The translations under genes and the position numbers were made by a program. From CAXMNX01 sp964194845 (GTDB lineage Bacteria > Pseudomonadota > Alphaproteobacteria > Rhodobacterales > Rhodobacteraceae): a stretch of DNA of 25,687 nucleotides. Positions 7,641 to 16,081 of the stretch are shown piece after piece. The first letter of the stretch is position 1, and the number at the start of each line of letters is the position of its first letter. The stretch is from assembly GCA_964194845.1 (NCBI GenBank), contig CAXMNX010000069.1:1-25687 (forward strand). Reading direction: 5' to 3'. The notes beneath the pieces are model-generated. The model worked only from the letters and a program-made list of their open reading frames with translations. It was not told where the DNA came from and searched no databases.

Positions 7641-8969
7641 ATGCGAATTGCAATGATCGGCACAGGCTACGTCGGGTTGGTATCGGGCGTCTGCTTTTCG
7701 GACTTCGGCCACGATGTGGTTTGCGTCGACAAGGACGCCGCCAAAATCGAGTTGCTGGAAGCCGGTAGGCTGCCGATCTACGAACCCGGGCTGGAAGCAC
7801 TTCTTGCCAAGAACGTCGCCGCAGGCCGCCTGAGTTTCACACAAGATCTGAACGCGGCGCTGAACGGTGCCGAGGCCATCTTCATCGCTGTCGGCACGCC
7901 CGCGCGGCGCGGCGACGGGCACGCTGATCTGACCTACGTTTATGCCGCGGCAGAAGAGATCGCCAAAACCGCCAGCGACTATGTGGTCATCGTGACGAAA
8001 TCCACGGTGCCCGTCGGCACCAACCGCAAAGTGGCCGCGATCGTCGCCAGGGCAAACCCAGCACTCGCGTTCGACGTCGCTTCGAACCCCGAGTTTCTGC
8101 GCGAAGGTGCGGCAATCGACGATTTCATGCACCCCGACCGCGTTGTCGTCGGTGTCGAAAATCAACGCGCCGCAAAGGTCATGGCCGACGTTTATCGCCC
8201 GCTATTCCTGCGTGACTTCCCGGTCGTGACAACCGATCTGGAAAGTGCGGAAATGATAAAATACGCGGCCAACGCATTCCTCGCGACCAAGATCACCTTT
8301 ATCAACGAAGTTGCAGCACTTTGCGAAAAATCGGGCGCTGACGTGCGCGAGGTGGCCAAGGGGATTGGGCTGGATGGGCGCATCGGCAACAAGTTCCTGC
8401 ACGCCGGACCCGGCTACGGCGGTTCGTGCTTTCCAAAAGATACCCGCGCGCTGGCAAGAATGGGCCAGGAATACGCAAGCCCCATGACGATCACCGAGGC
8501 GGTGATTTCAGTCAACGAAGGCGTCAAGCGCCGGATGATCGACAAGCTGCTCGATGAATGCGGCGGTTCGTTCAACGGCAAGAAGGTTGCGGTGCTTGGT
8601 GTCACGTTCAAGCCGAACACCGATGACATGCGCGATGCCCCATCGTTGACGATCATACCCGCGCTGGTGGGCGGTGGTGCGGCGGTTCATGCCGTCGATC
8701 CGCAGGGCCGTCACGAGGGCGAGGCACTGCTTCCGCACGTTATCTGGGAAACCGATGCCTATGGGGCGTGCCGTGACGCCGATCTGGTCGTCATTCTCAC
8801 GGAATGGAACGAATTTCGGGCACTCGATCTGGAACGGATCGCCGGGTCGATGCGGACGCCGCGGATGGCGGACCTCAGAAACATCTATTCGGCCGAGGAC
8901 GCCGGACTAGCGGGCTTTGACGCATACGTTTCTGTCGGGCGATCGCCCTATGAAGGCCGCGACAAATAA
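7641..8969 (+). CDS. ugd: UDP-glucose 6-dehydrogenase
   Basis: Oxidises UDP-glucose twice to UDP-glucuronate using NAD; 442 residues, normal for the bacterial enzyme. The N-terminal Rossmann motif GTGYVG is at 7-12, the central ESAEMIKYAANAFLATKI block (201-218) contains Lys207, and the catalytic Cys263 is in GPGYGGSCFPKDT. An AAGG-type ribosome binding site precedes the ATG, and the gap to the epimerase is 24 bases, so it is probably the last gene of the rfb operon. It provides the uronic acid precursor for the polysaccharide. It ends 44 bases before the convergent kinase gene; I see no clear terminator in that gap. Confidence 0.97.
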   Translation: MRIAMIGTGYVGLVSGVCFSDFGHDVVCVDKDAAKIELLEAGRLPIYEPGLEALLAKNVAAGRLSFTQDLNAALNGAEAIFIAVGTPARRGDGHADLTYVYAAAEEIAKTASDYVVIVTKSTVPVGTNRKVAAIVARANPALAFDVASNPEFLREGAAIDDFMHPDRVVVGVENQRAAKVMADVYRPLFLRDFPVVTTDLESAEMIKYAANAFLATKITFINEVAALCEKSGADVREVAKGIGLDGRIGNKFLHAGPGYGGSCFPKDTRALARMGQEYASPMTITEAVISVNEGVKRRMIDKLLDECGGSFNGKKVAVLGVTFKPNTDDMRDAPSLTIIPALVGGGAAVHAVDPQGRHEGEALLPHVIWETDAYGACRDADLVVILTEWNEFRALDLERIAGSMRTPRMADLRNIYSAEDAGLAGFDAYVSVGRSPYEGRDK

Positions 8970-9013
8970 TAACCTGTGCGCTGATGGTGCCGGATTATTT
9001 GGTCCTGTCCCTA

Positions 9014-9844
9014 TTAAGAATACCCGTAACCGTCATCCATGAACCTGCATTTGTTCAGGACGACGCCTGCGACATTGCTGTATTCGGACACTTCGCGCTC
9101 GCATTCGTCGACTTGCGAAAGCGTCGAGGCATCCGAGGCGGCAACGATCAACACAGCATCCACAAGTTTCAGAAACGCCCGCGCCTCGTCGCTGACCAAC
9201 ACCGGTGGCAGGTCAAAGAGCATGATGTCAGGCCGGTAAGTGGCTTGGATATCGTCCAGAATCTCTGCCGTGCGCTGTCGCAAAAGCACTTTGGACGGAT
9301 CGCGAACCGCATTGGTCGTCATCGCGACAATTGTGTTGTCGTGCAATCGCACCGCTTGTTCGGCAAACGGGATTTTTTCGTCGAGAACATCCACCACGCT
9401 TGCATTTGGCGTGGCACCGAAAAATCGCGCAACGGCGGGGCGCCGCAGGTCGAAATCAAACAGCATACCGCGCACTTCGGGCTGACGGCCAAATCCGGCA
9501 ATCAGGTTACACGCGGTGGTGGTTTTGCCCGACGCTGACGTGGCCGAGGTGATTGCGATGCGCGACCAGTCATTGCGGCGCATCTCCAGCAAAAGCTTGG
9601 TGCGCAGAATATCGAAATGCGTGGCTTCGTTGGTTGGAGTGCTCGCAAAAATGCGCGCCTGTTTAAGCCGCCGCGCCGATGGCTCAAAATGCGGCACCTC
9701 AGTCCAAAGCGCTGTCAGCGCCTCGGTCATTGCCGATTGCCGCGACTTGGTTCTGCCGCTGGCGGTCATGCCTGTTGCAGGCCCCAAGGGTCCGCCGTCT
9801 CTTTGCGCGCGTGCTTTAGCCAGTGCTGCTTGTAGTTTTTCCAT
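9014..9844 (-). CDS. BY-kinase / CpsD-type tyrosine kinase of an exopolysaccharide system
   Basis: A cytoplasmic P-loop protein kinase domain that normally partners with the Wzz-type membrane protein to control chain length; 276 residues. The Walker A region reads TSATSASGKTTTACN (99-113, Lys107), Walker A-prime is LFDFDLRRP (128-136) and Walker B is IMLFDLPP (207-214). The C-terminus ends in DDGYGYS with two tyrosines (273 and 275), which is short for a tyrosine cluster but could be the autophosphorylation tail. It resembles the PEP-CTERM-associated kinase family more than the fused ExoP type. It lies 22 bases downstream of the chain-length gene and is the last gene of the ATPase-Wzz-kinase operon. 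Confidence 0.87.
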   Translation of the reverse strand: MEKLQAALAKARAQRDGGPLGPATGMTASGRTKSRQSAMTEALTALWTEVPHFEPSARRLKQARIFASTPTNEATHFDILRTKLLLEMRRNDWSRIAITSATSASGKTTTACNLIAGFGRQPEVRGMLFDFDLRRPAVARFFGATPNASVVDVLDEKIPFAEQAVRLHDNTIVAMTTNAVRDPSKVLLRQRTAEILDDIQATYRPDIMLFDLPPVLVSDEARAFLKLVDAVLIVAASDASTLSQVDECEREVSEYSNVAGVVLNKCRFMDDGYGYS

Positions 9845-9866
9845 GATTCAATCCGTGCTCGAAGCC

Positions 9867-11384
9867 TTAAAAACCTAACCTATCGACAACTCGATCGGTC
9901 AACAAATCCAGCGGCATATAGAAGGTGTGGGTTGCCCAAAGGGCAATCGGTATGCCAATCCCAAGTCCAGCAATCACTATTGTCTGAAGCGCGCGCCGCC
10001 TGGCCTTGTCGCCCGATGTTTCCAGGTAGGGGATCGTGGCAAGTGGCTGGATCGACAGGCCCGCCGTCAAGTCGCCCGGGCGCCGAATTGTCTTGTTGAC
10101 CAATTCCAGAAAGAAGAACAGCCCGACCGCCAGCGCGGTTCCAAGCGCCACACCGCCGCCCGCGATCATTGGCCGGTTGGGGCTGTTCGGCTCGGTCGGC
10201 GGTACCGCCTGTTCAATCACCGAAATACGCTCGCCTTTTGAAAGCACCTCGATGCGTTCGCCGGTTTGCGCTTTGGCAAGATTTCCGACGGCGGAATTAT
10301 ACTGACCAAGCGAGTTGTCATAATCGCGCTCAAGAACTTCAAGCTTAATGGCATTCTCCGGGGTTTTTTCGATCGCAATCTTCAGTTCTTCAATCTCGAC
10401 CTGCGCCCGGGTTATTTGCTGATCAACATAGATGGCGCGCTGATCAAGTTCGGCGAGTTGAAGATCGAACAGTATTTTTGCCGGATCGCCCGTGTTGGCG
10501 GCGCTACCACCTTCGGCGGCGGCCGTTGATTCCAGCAGCGCAATCCGCGCTTTCAACAACCGCACTCGTGGGTTGTTCTCGGAATATATTGTCAGTGCCT
10601 GATCCAGTTCGGCGCGGGCACTTCGAAGCGATTGTTGGGCGGGCGTCAGATTGACATTGCCTTGCGTAAAGCTGCCAAGCGCCAGCATCCTGTTGCGCTG
10701 CTCGGTCATCGCGGCGCGGTTTCGGGTTGACGCGATAATCTGGTCCTGCAACCGGCTTTGACGATCAACCCGGAACTCCAGGCTTTCCGGCAGAGCGTCC
10801 TGGTTTCGTTCCTTGAACGACACGATCGCGGCGCTGCGGTTGGCCAGTTCGCCGTTCAGGCGGGCCACTTCTTTTTGAAAGAAATCAAGTGTTTGTTCGG
10901 CCAATGACTGACGCCGCACTGAATCCTCGTTCAGCACCAGCGTTACAAATTCATTCACCACGTTGGCCGCTATATTTGGGTCATTGGTCAGAAACGAGAT
11001 CGTCATAAACGTGGCTCTGTCGCGGCCGCTGGATGTGTCGATGTCGGTGTGGGCGCGCATACTTCCCACGACTTCATCCGGCGTCATCCGCGTGGTTCCA
11101 GCGAAAACTGAAAACTTGTTTGCAATGTCGATCAGATTTGCACGTGTCAGCAATCGCTGCTCGATGATCTGAAGCTGTTCGGTTGCTGCTGTGCGGACGG
11201 TCGAAGCCGCCAATTCGTCGGGGATCTGCGCGCTTTCGACCAACAGCCGCGCGGATGCAAAAAATCGCGATGGCAACGTCAATGCAAGGCCAATACCAAT
11301 TGCCGAGCACAGCACAAATATTGACGACAGCACGGGCAGTCGGCGCAGGAACAGGCCCCAGTAAAATCGGATGTCAGTATTCAT
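9867..11384 (-). CDS. Wzz-type polysaccharide chain-length determinant
   Basis: Inner-membrane co-polymerase expected to set polymer length and couple to the kinase; 505 residues. A first membrane segment lies at about 17-38, followed by the Wzz N-terminal domain (FFASARLLVES), a long periplasmic coiled-coil region (about 180-395, rich in Gln, Glu and Ala), a Pro-rich PPTEPNSPNRP segment at 395-405, a second membrane segment at about 406-428 and a third near 465-489. The extra C-terminal segment and the length resemble the chain-length proteins of PEP-CTERM/exosortase loci. No Walker motif is fused; the kinase is separate. The ATG overlaps the ATPase stop codon by 4 bases (ATGA), so translation is likely coupled. 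Confidence 0.9.
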   Translation of the reverse strand: MNTDIRFYWGLFLRRLPVLSSIFVLCSAIGIGLALTLPSRFFASARLLVESAQIPDELAASTVRTAATEQLQIIEQRLLTRANLIDIANKFSVFAGTTRMTPDEVVGSMRAHTDIDTSSGRDRATFMTISFLTNDPNIAANVVNEFVTLVLNEDSVRRQSLAEQTLDFFQKEVARLNGELANRSAAIVSFKERNQDALPESLEFRVDRQSRLQDQIIASTRNRAAMTEQRNRMLALGSFTQGNVNLTPAQQSLRSARAELDQALTIYSENNPRVRLLKARIALLESTAAAEGGSAANTGDPAKILFDLQLAELDQRAIYVDQQITRAQVEIEELKIAIEKTPENAIKLEVLERDYDNSLGQYNSAVGNLAKAQTGERIEVLSKGERISVIEQAVPPTEPNSPNRPMIAGGGVALGTALAVGLFFFLELVNKTIRRPGDLTAGLSIQPLATIPYLETSGDKARRRALQTIVIAGLGIGIPIALWATHTFYMPLDLLTDRVVDRLGF

Positions 11385-12235
11385 TCAGCTGCTTCTCCGG
11401 TGGAATGGACGGTAGGCAAAAATATGCCATCCTCCAAAACCTCTTCAATGATGGCGGCATCCACGATCTGTCGTTCTTCGGTGGCGGCATAGACCATCGC
11501 AAAATCGCAAAGCTTGTTCACCAGCCGTGGAATGCCGCTGGAATGTTCATGCACAAGATCCAGCGCATCGGCGGTGAACTCGGACCCGGTTCCGCCGACG
11601 TGGCTCAGCCGGTGCTGGACATAACCGCCGATGGCGGCGCGATCCAGCGCGCTGATGTGATACGTCGCCGTCACCCGCTGCGCGAATTGGCGCATCTCGG
11701 GCCGCATGATCATCTGCCTAAGCTCGGGCTGACCGACCAGGATCAGCTGCAACAGCTCGTCCTTGTTGGAATTGATGTTGGTCAGCATCCGCAGTTCTTC
11801 CAGCCCCTCGATGCTCAGGTTCTGGGCCTCGTCGATCAACAGGATCACGCGCCGCCCGCAGGCGTATTCCTCGATCACGAAATCCTGCAACTTCTGGAAC
11901 ATCGAGACATAGGTCGCGGTAAGATCGGCTTCGATCGAAAGCGAATTAAGCACCCATTGCAACAATTCGCCGCGCCCGCCCTGTGCATTTGAAATCAGGC
12001 CAAGCGTGATGTCATCGTCCATCGACTGAAGCAACTTCTGGATCAGCGTGGTTTTCCCAGCACCCACCTCGCCGGTGACGACGGTGATCGGGGCGCGCGT
12101 AATCACACCAAATTCCAGCACTGAAAACGCGCGACGATGCGACCGCGACCAGAATATAAAATCCGGATCGGGCAACAGCGTGAACGGCCGCTCGGTGAAT
12201 CCGAAATACTCGACGTAAAGATCGTTACTCGTCAT
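11381..12235 (-). CDS. ExeA-like AAA ATPase of an exopolysaccharide locus
   Basis: A cytoplasmic AAA ATPase, 284 residues, of the GspA/ExeA-like group regularly found in PEP-CTERM/exosortase polysaccharide loci; its exact role is not established. The N-terminus YVEYFGFTERPFTLLPDPDF (8-27) is the family hallmark. Walker A is GEVGAGKTT (55-63), Walker B is ILLIDEAQ (131-138), sensor-like LVGQPEL is at 166-172, and a likely arginine finger is Arg187 in FAQRV. It is the first gene of the minus-strand operon and is divergent from the priming transferase. The ribosome binding site before the ATG at 12235 is weak. There are no membrane segments. Confidence 0.9.
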   Translation of the reverse strand: MTSNDLYVEYFGFTERPFTLLPDPDFIFWSRSHRRAFSVLEFGVITRAPITVVTGEVGAGKTTLIQKLLQSMDDDITLGLISNAQGGRGELLQWVLNSLSIEADLTATYVSMFQKLQDFVIEEYACGRRVILLIDEAQNLSIEGLEELRMLTNINSNKDELLQLILVGQPELRQMIMRPEMRQFAQRVTATYHISALDRAAIGGYVQHRLSHVGGTGSEFTADALDLVHEHSSGIPRLVNKLCDFAMVYAATEERQIVDAAIIEEVLEDGIFLPTVHSTGEAAE

Positions 12236-12731
12236 AGTCTCGCTGCTTTGCCTGCCGATAATTGCCTATGGCGTTTCAACTTCGTAAAGCCAGTATTAAC
12301 GACCATATCATGTCGGTAGTGGGGCATTTCTGCAATCTCGATCCGAAAGACAAGGCCGTCCCGAATCATAATGTGACTTCGCACGATCAGAGTTAATGGA
12401 TCGTCGACGATTTGGGGACAATTTGTGCATTTCTTAAGCAATCGTTCACGAATTGAATACCATGTGGTGGTGTGCGTGCTGGCTGCACAAGCGCGCAGAA
12501 TGGGGCGAAAGTATGGCAAATTCTTGCGTAAATTCAGTCGATCATCGATTTTGTGCGCTCTGACGGCGGTCGTATTCGGTGAAAAACCTCTGAAAAACCT
12601 AGAAAAACTTCCAATGAACTACACCGAATGCTATGTAGACAACGGGCCTGCAATTTCAGTCTCTGCTTCTGAAATGTGTCGTTTTTGGGTCCAGTGAGTT
12701 TCAGGGGGCCGAAGGTGCTTCGGTAATAGGT
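12236..12731. promoter_or_regulatory. Divergent regulatory region between two EPS operons
   Basis: This 496-bp gap lies between the ATPase start (minus) and the priming transferase start (plus). It is visibly richer in A and T than the flanking genes and holds no gene I can support; two open frames inside it (90 and 95 codons) have no recognisable motif. It should contain promoters for both operons. The most striking pattern is a cluster of GAAAAACCT-type direct repeats at 12581-12610, listed separately. I could not pick convincing -35/-10 pairs. Confidence 0.55.
12581..12610 (+). repeat. Three helically phased direct repeats (GAAAAACCT)
   Basis: Three copies of GAAAAACYT start at 12581, 12592 and 12602: two identical GAAAAACCT copies and one GAAAAACTT. 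The spacing of 11 and 10 bases matches one turn of the DNA helix, which would place all copies on the same face. They lie about 120 bp upstream of the priming transferase gene. This is the layout of a tandem regulator-binding site or a short intrinsic bend; which one cannot be told from sequence. Confidence 0.45.
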
Positions 12732-13421
12732 ATGACTGTACACGTAACGAATGTTGCCGATCCAATTGTAGCAAATGTCGATTCTATCCCGGTTCCTGCG
12801 TATGCGCAGCACCGTGGAATTTACAGATTTGGTTTTAAGCGCATCCTCGATCTGACGCTGGTATTATTGGCGGCACCCATTGTTCTTCCGTTCATCGCCA
12901 TCTTCGCCGTTGCCATCGCGGCTGACGGACATTCTCCGTTTTTTCGCCAGGAGCGTGTCGGAAAAGACGGTCGCCGGTTCACGATGTGGAAATTCCGCAC
13001 GATGGTTCCCGATGCAGAAGACCTGCTCGAACGCCATTTGGCCGAAAACAGCGATGCGCGCGCCGAATGGAATGCCAAACAAAAGCTGGCCTCTGACCCG
13101 CGGTGTACGCGCATCGGACGCGCGCTTCGCCGGACTTCAATGGACGAACTTCCACAGCTTTTGAACGTGCTTGCGGGCGATATGTCGCTGGTCGGACCGC
13201 GTCCGATGTTGCCGTCGCAGCAATCGCTTTACCTAGGGCGGGCCTATTACAATATTCGGCCCGGCATGACCGGCGCCTGGCAAGTCTCAAAGCGCAACGA
13301 AGCCGAATTTGCCGAGCGTGCCGGATACGACGACGATTACGACGCGAAGCTGTCATTGGCCACCGACGTTAAGTTGTTGTTCAAGACCGTGACCGTTGTG
13401 GTAAACGGCACCGGCTACTGA
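12732..13421 (+). CDS. ExoY-type undecaprenyl-phosphate sugar phosphotransferase
   Basis: Priming glycosyltransferase that transfers a sugar-1-phosphate, commonly galactose or glucose, from UDP-sugar to undecaprenyl phosphate in the inner membrane; 229 residues. It has one membrane segment (about 40-63) followed by the catalytic domain: FRQERVGKDG (71-80), KFRTM (87-91), RTSMDELPQLLNVLAGD (134-150) with MSLVGPRP (151-158), and PGMTGAWQVSKRN (177-189). This is the short monotopic form, not the large PEP-CTERM EpsB form with a CoA-binding-like N-terminus. It is the only glycosyltransferase recognisable in the window. The donor sugar cannot be read from sequence. The ribosome binding site at 12732 is weak, and the first 30 residues are poorly conserved, so a later start is possible. 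Confidence 0.93.
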   Translation: MTVHVTNVADPIVANVDSIPVPAYAQHRGIYRFGFKRILDLTLVLLAAPIVLPFIAIFAVAIAADGHSPFFRQERVGKDGRRFTMWKFRTMVPDAEDLLERHLAENSDARAEWNAKQKLASDPRCTRIGRALRRTSMDELPQLLNVLAGDMSLVGPRPMLPSQQSLYLGRAYYNIRPGMTGAWQVSKRNEAEFAERAGYDDDYDAKLSLATDVKLLFKTVTVVVNGTGY

Positions 13422-13438
13422 TTGACCATCGCAATTTT

Positions 13439-13483
13439 TTGACATCGTACGGGCTGGTTGGAAACGACACTAGTTGATAGTGT
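13439..13483 (+). promoter_or_regulatory. Possible promoter/operator upstream of the TPR lipoprotein gene
   Basis: A perfect -35 hexamer TTGACA lies at 13439-13444, but the bases 17 downstream (AAACGA) are a poor -10. An inverted repeat ACACTA-GTTGA-TAGTGT occupies 13467-13483, just upstream of the ribosome binding site. Together they suggest separate control of the genes from 13516 on, within an otherwise co-directional cluster. The -10 weakness keeps this tentative. Confidence 0.28.
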
Positions 13484-13515
13484 TCCGTCGATCCGTTCGA
13501 AGGAGTAGATTAAAG

Positions 13516-15960
13516 ATGGTTGGGTCGTTCCTGAAAGTAATTTTATTCGCGTCTTTGATTAGCGTCCTGGCAGCTTGCGACAGCGCCGAAGAGCGTGCCG
13601 AGTCGCACTATCAAAGCGGCATTGAACTATTGGAAAGCGGCGATGTCGACCGGGCGCTGGTCGAGTTTCGCAATGTCCTGGCGCTTGATGAATTTCATCG
13701 CGAGGCGCGGTCGGCCTACGCCAAGGTTGCGCGAAACCGCGGTGACATTCCTGAAGCCTACGCGCATTATCTTCGCCTGGCCGAGGAAAACCCCGATGAC
13801 ATGATTTCGCGCCTCGCGCTCGCTGAAATGGCAATCGCGGCTCGGAACTGGCAAGAAGTCGAACGCCATGGCGCGGCGCTGAAGCAGGCCCAGACAAACC
13901 TGCCCGGCGCTGAAGTTGTTGACCTGGTTCAAAAATTTCGAAAGGCCCTGCTCGACGACGACGACGCCGCTGTGTCCCAGCTGACGAACGAGGCCGCAGA
14001 GCTTGCAAAGACTTACCCCGACAACATCCATCTGATCCGCGCATTGATCGAAGGATATTTGCGCGACGGCGAAGTGGAAACAACTCTGGCGATGATGGAT
14101 CGCGCCATCGAAGTCGAGCCGAACAACCCGATCAACTACACTGCGAAAGCATCGTTACTGAACCGCGAGCAGGAAATAACCGCGCTCGAAGATCATCTGC
14201 GTTTGATGGTCGAGCGGTTTCCTGAGGACGCTGGCGTCAAAGCAACGCTGGTTCGGCTGCTGCTGCAAGTTGGGCAGATTGAGCGAGCCGAGCAATTTCT
14301 GCGCGATCAGATCGCCGGTCTTGACAGCGACAGGGCGGCCGAGATCCACGTAAGTCTTGTGGTCTTCCTGCGCGAAGTGAAAGGCGCTGATGCCGCGCTT
14401 GCGGAAATCGAAGCGGCGATCCCGCTTTATGACGATGCGCGGATCCTCCGCGCGCTCGGCGCTGGAATTGCTTTCGATCAGGGGCGGCGGGAAGATGGGA
14501 TCGCCGAGATGCAGTCGGTGGTCGATAATTCTGAACCATCCGAGACCACAGACAAATACAAGGTGACCTTGGCAAAGATGCTGGAAGCGACCGGCAACGA
14601 GGTTGGCGCGCGCCAGATCGTCGGCGAGGTGCTGACTGACGATCCAAGGCAGACCGATGCACTGAAAATGTCGGCACGTTGGCAGATTGACAACGACCAG
14701 ATCGACGATGCCGTCAGTTCGCTTCGCGCAGCGCTGGACCAAAACCCAAAAGATGCCGATGCGATGACGCTGATGGCGCGCGCGCACCGCCGCGCCGGCG
14801 AATTTGAACTGGCGCAGGATCTTCTGTCGCTGGCGGCCGAAGCCTCGGATTACGCGCCCGAAGAAAGCCTGCGATTCGTTCGCACGCTTTTGGAAAATGA
14901 CCGTTTTCGTCCGGCAGAGGACGTTTTGCTCAACGCGCTTGGCGAATCGCCCAACAATCTGGATCTGCTGCGGGTTCTGGGTGATGTCTATCTCAGGTCC
15001 GAAGATTGGCCGCGCGCGATCCAGGTTGAAGCAACTTTGCGTCGCCAGGACCGGCCTGCGGCCCAGCAGATGGCCGACAATCTTAGCTTACAGATAAAGT
15101 CCCGGCGCGAAGGCCGCACTCAGGCCATGGCGCTTTTGGAACAGTTGGCCGAAGAGGGCAGCGTCGGCGGTGCCGCTCAGCTCAGTTTGTTGCAAGCGAA
15201 AATTCGCGGCGGCGAAGCCGACGAAGCGCTCGCCATCGCTCACGAGATTGCCAAAGCCCATGCCGACAATCCGCGCGCGCGGATTATTCTGGGCAATACC
15301 CAGATCGCCCTTCGCGACTATTCCGGGGCCGAGTTGACACTGCGAAGTCTTGTCGATGACCACCCGAATTTTCAACAAGGGTGGATCCATTTGCTTCGGT
15401 CGCAAAGCGCCCAGGGGCGGGCGGACGACGCCCGCAAGACCGTGGATGAGGCGCTTTCGAAAAATCCCGACGCTCCTAACTTGTTGTGGTCAAAGGCTTC
15501 TTTCCTGGAAAACGCGAACGACATTGATGGGGCAATCGAAATCTACGAACTGCTTTACGAGCGCAATTCCGGCGCCTCGATTGTCGCCAATAATCTCGCC
15601 AGTCTTCTGGCCACCTACCGTGATGATGAAGCAAGTCTGGAACGCGCATTCGTGATCGGGCGGCGGCTGCGCGGCACCGAAGTGCCGCCGTTTCAGGATA
15701 CCTATGGCTGGATCCTGTTCCGGCGCGGCGAACATGAAGAAGCGGTGACTTATCTCGAACCTGCTGCCACGGCGCTGCGCGAAGATCCGATCGTGCAGTA
15801 TCACCTTGCATCGGCCTATGCGGCACTTGGGCGAAATGAAGATGCGCTGTCGCAGTTCGAAAAAGCGCTCGAGATTGCAGGCGGTGACGATCCGCGACCG
15901 CAAATAGAAGCCACGAAGGCCGAAATCGGCCGGCTTAGCGCTTTAATTCAAAGCGAGTGA
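13516..15960 (+). CDS. prsT: PrsT-type TPR-repeat lipoprotein
   Basis: A large periplasmic TPR protein, 814 residues, resembling the TPR lipoprotein regularly found in PEP-CTERM/exosortase polysaccharide clusters; likely a scaffold for assembly or export. The signal peptide ends in a lipobox, LAAC, with Cys21 as the lipidation site and Asp22 at position +2. The rest is many TPR units, for example DRALVEFRNVLALD near the N-terminus and DALSQFEKALEIAGG near the C-terminus. I chose the ATG at 13516 because AAGGAG precedes it and the signal peptide starts cleanly; the frame is open 14 codons further upstream with basic sequence and no ribosome binding site. There is no sorting signal at the C-terminus. 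The symbol follows the exosortase-system name and is by resemblance only. Confidence 0.85.
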   Translation: MVGSFLKVILFASLISVLAACDSAEERAESHYQSGIELLESGDVDRALVEFRNVLALDEFHREARSAYAKVARNRGDIPEAYAHYLRLAEENPDDMISRLALAEMAIAARNWQEVERHGAALKQAQTNLPGAEVVDLVQKFRKALLDDDDAAVSQLTNEAAELAKTYPDNIHLIRALIEGYLRDGEVETTLAMMDRAIEVEPNNPINYTAKASLLNREQEITALEDHLRLMVERFPEDAGVKATLVRLLLQVGQIERAEQFLRDQIAGLDSDRAAEIHVSLVVFLREVKGADAALAEIEAAIPLYDDARILRALGAGIAFDQGRREDGIAEMQSVVDNSEPSETTDKYKVTLAKMLEATGNEVGARQIVGEVLTDDPRQTDALKMSARWQIDNDQIDDAVSSLRAALDQNPKDADAMTLMARAHRRAGEFELAQDLLSLAAEASDYAPEESLRFVRTLLENDRFRPAEDVLLNALGESPNNLDLLRVLGDVYLRSEDWPRAIQVEATLRRQDRPAAQQMADNLSLQIKSRREGRTQAMALLEQLAEEGSVGGAAQLSLLQAKIRGGEADEALAIAHEIAKAHADNPRARIILGNTQIALRDYSGAELTLRSLVDDHPNFQQGWIHLLRSQSAQGRADDARKTVDEALSKNPDAPNLLWSKASFLENANDIDGAIEIYELLYERNSGASIVANNLASLLATYRDDEASLERAFVIGRRLRGTEVPPFQDTYGWILFRRGEHEEAVTYLEPAATALREDPIVQYHLASAYAALGRNEDALSQFEKALEIAGGDDPRPQIEATKAEIGRLSALIQSE

Positions 15961-16006
15961 AGAAAGTGTTGTCGCCCTTTGATCACAGTATGTTATCAGG
16001 TTGGTC

Positions 16007-16027
16007 AAAGTGCTATATTGCCACTTT
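16007..16027 (+). promoter_or_regulatory. Candidate promoter with inverted repeat upstream of the OPX gene
   Basis: The 121-bp gap before the export gene contains an extended -10-like element, TGC followed by TATATT (16011-16019). It is flanked symmetrically by AAAGTG (16007-16012) and CACTTT (16022-16027). A second, overlapping inverted pair is CTTTGA (15977-15982) with TCAAAG (16005-16010). An operator lying across a -10 box would allow repression of the export genes separately from the TPR gene. No good -35 is visible at standard spacing. Confidence 0.35.
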
Positions 16028-16081
16028 CAATGAAGACGACAGAGTTCCATAGTTATCAAACTTAATAGTGGGGGTGTTAAA

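Noticed and set aside
7305..8165. Long (286-codon) open frame antisense to ugd and the epimerase gene
   Set aside because: It is opposite two well-conserved enzymes, has no motif, and is explained by high GC codon bias leaving antisense frames open.
12232..12519. Open frame of 95 codons on the minus strand ending in a 4-base overlap with the ATPase start
   Set aside because: The overlap is suggestive of coupling, but the protein has no recognisable domain and no ribosome binding site that I can support. It could be revisited if conserved in relatives.
12425..12697. Open frame of 90 codons on the plus strand in the divergent EPS gap (GTG start)
   Set aside because: No recognisable motif, composition unlike neighbouring genes, only a doubtful ribosome binding site, and it spans the repeats that look regulatory.
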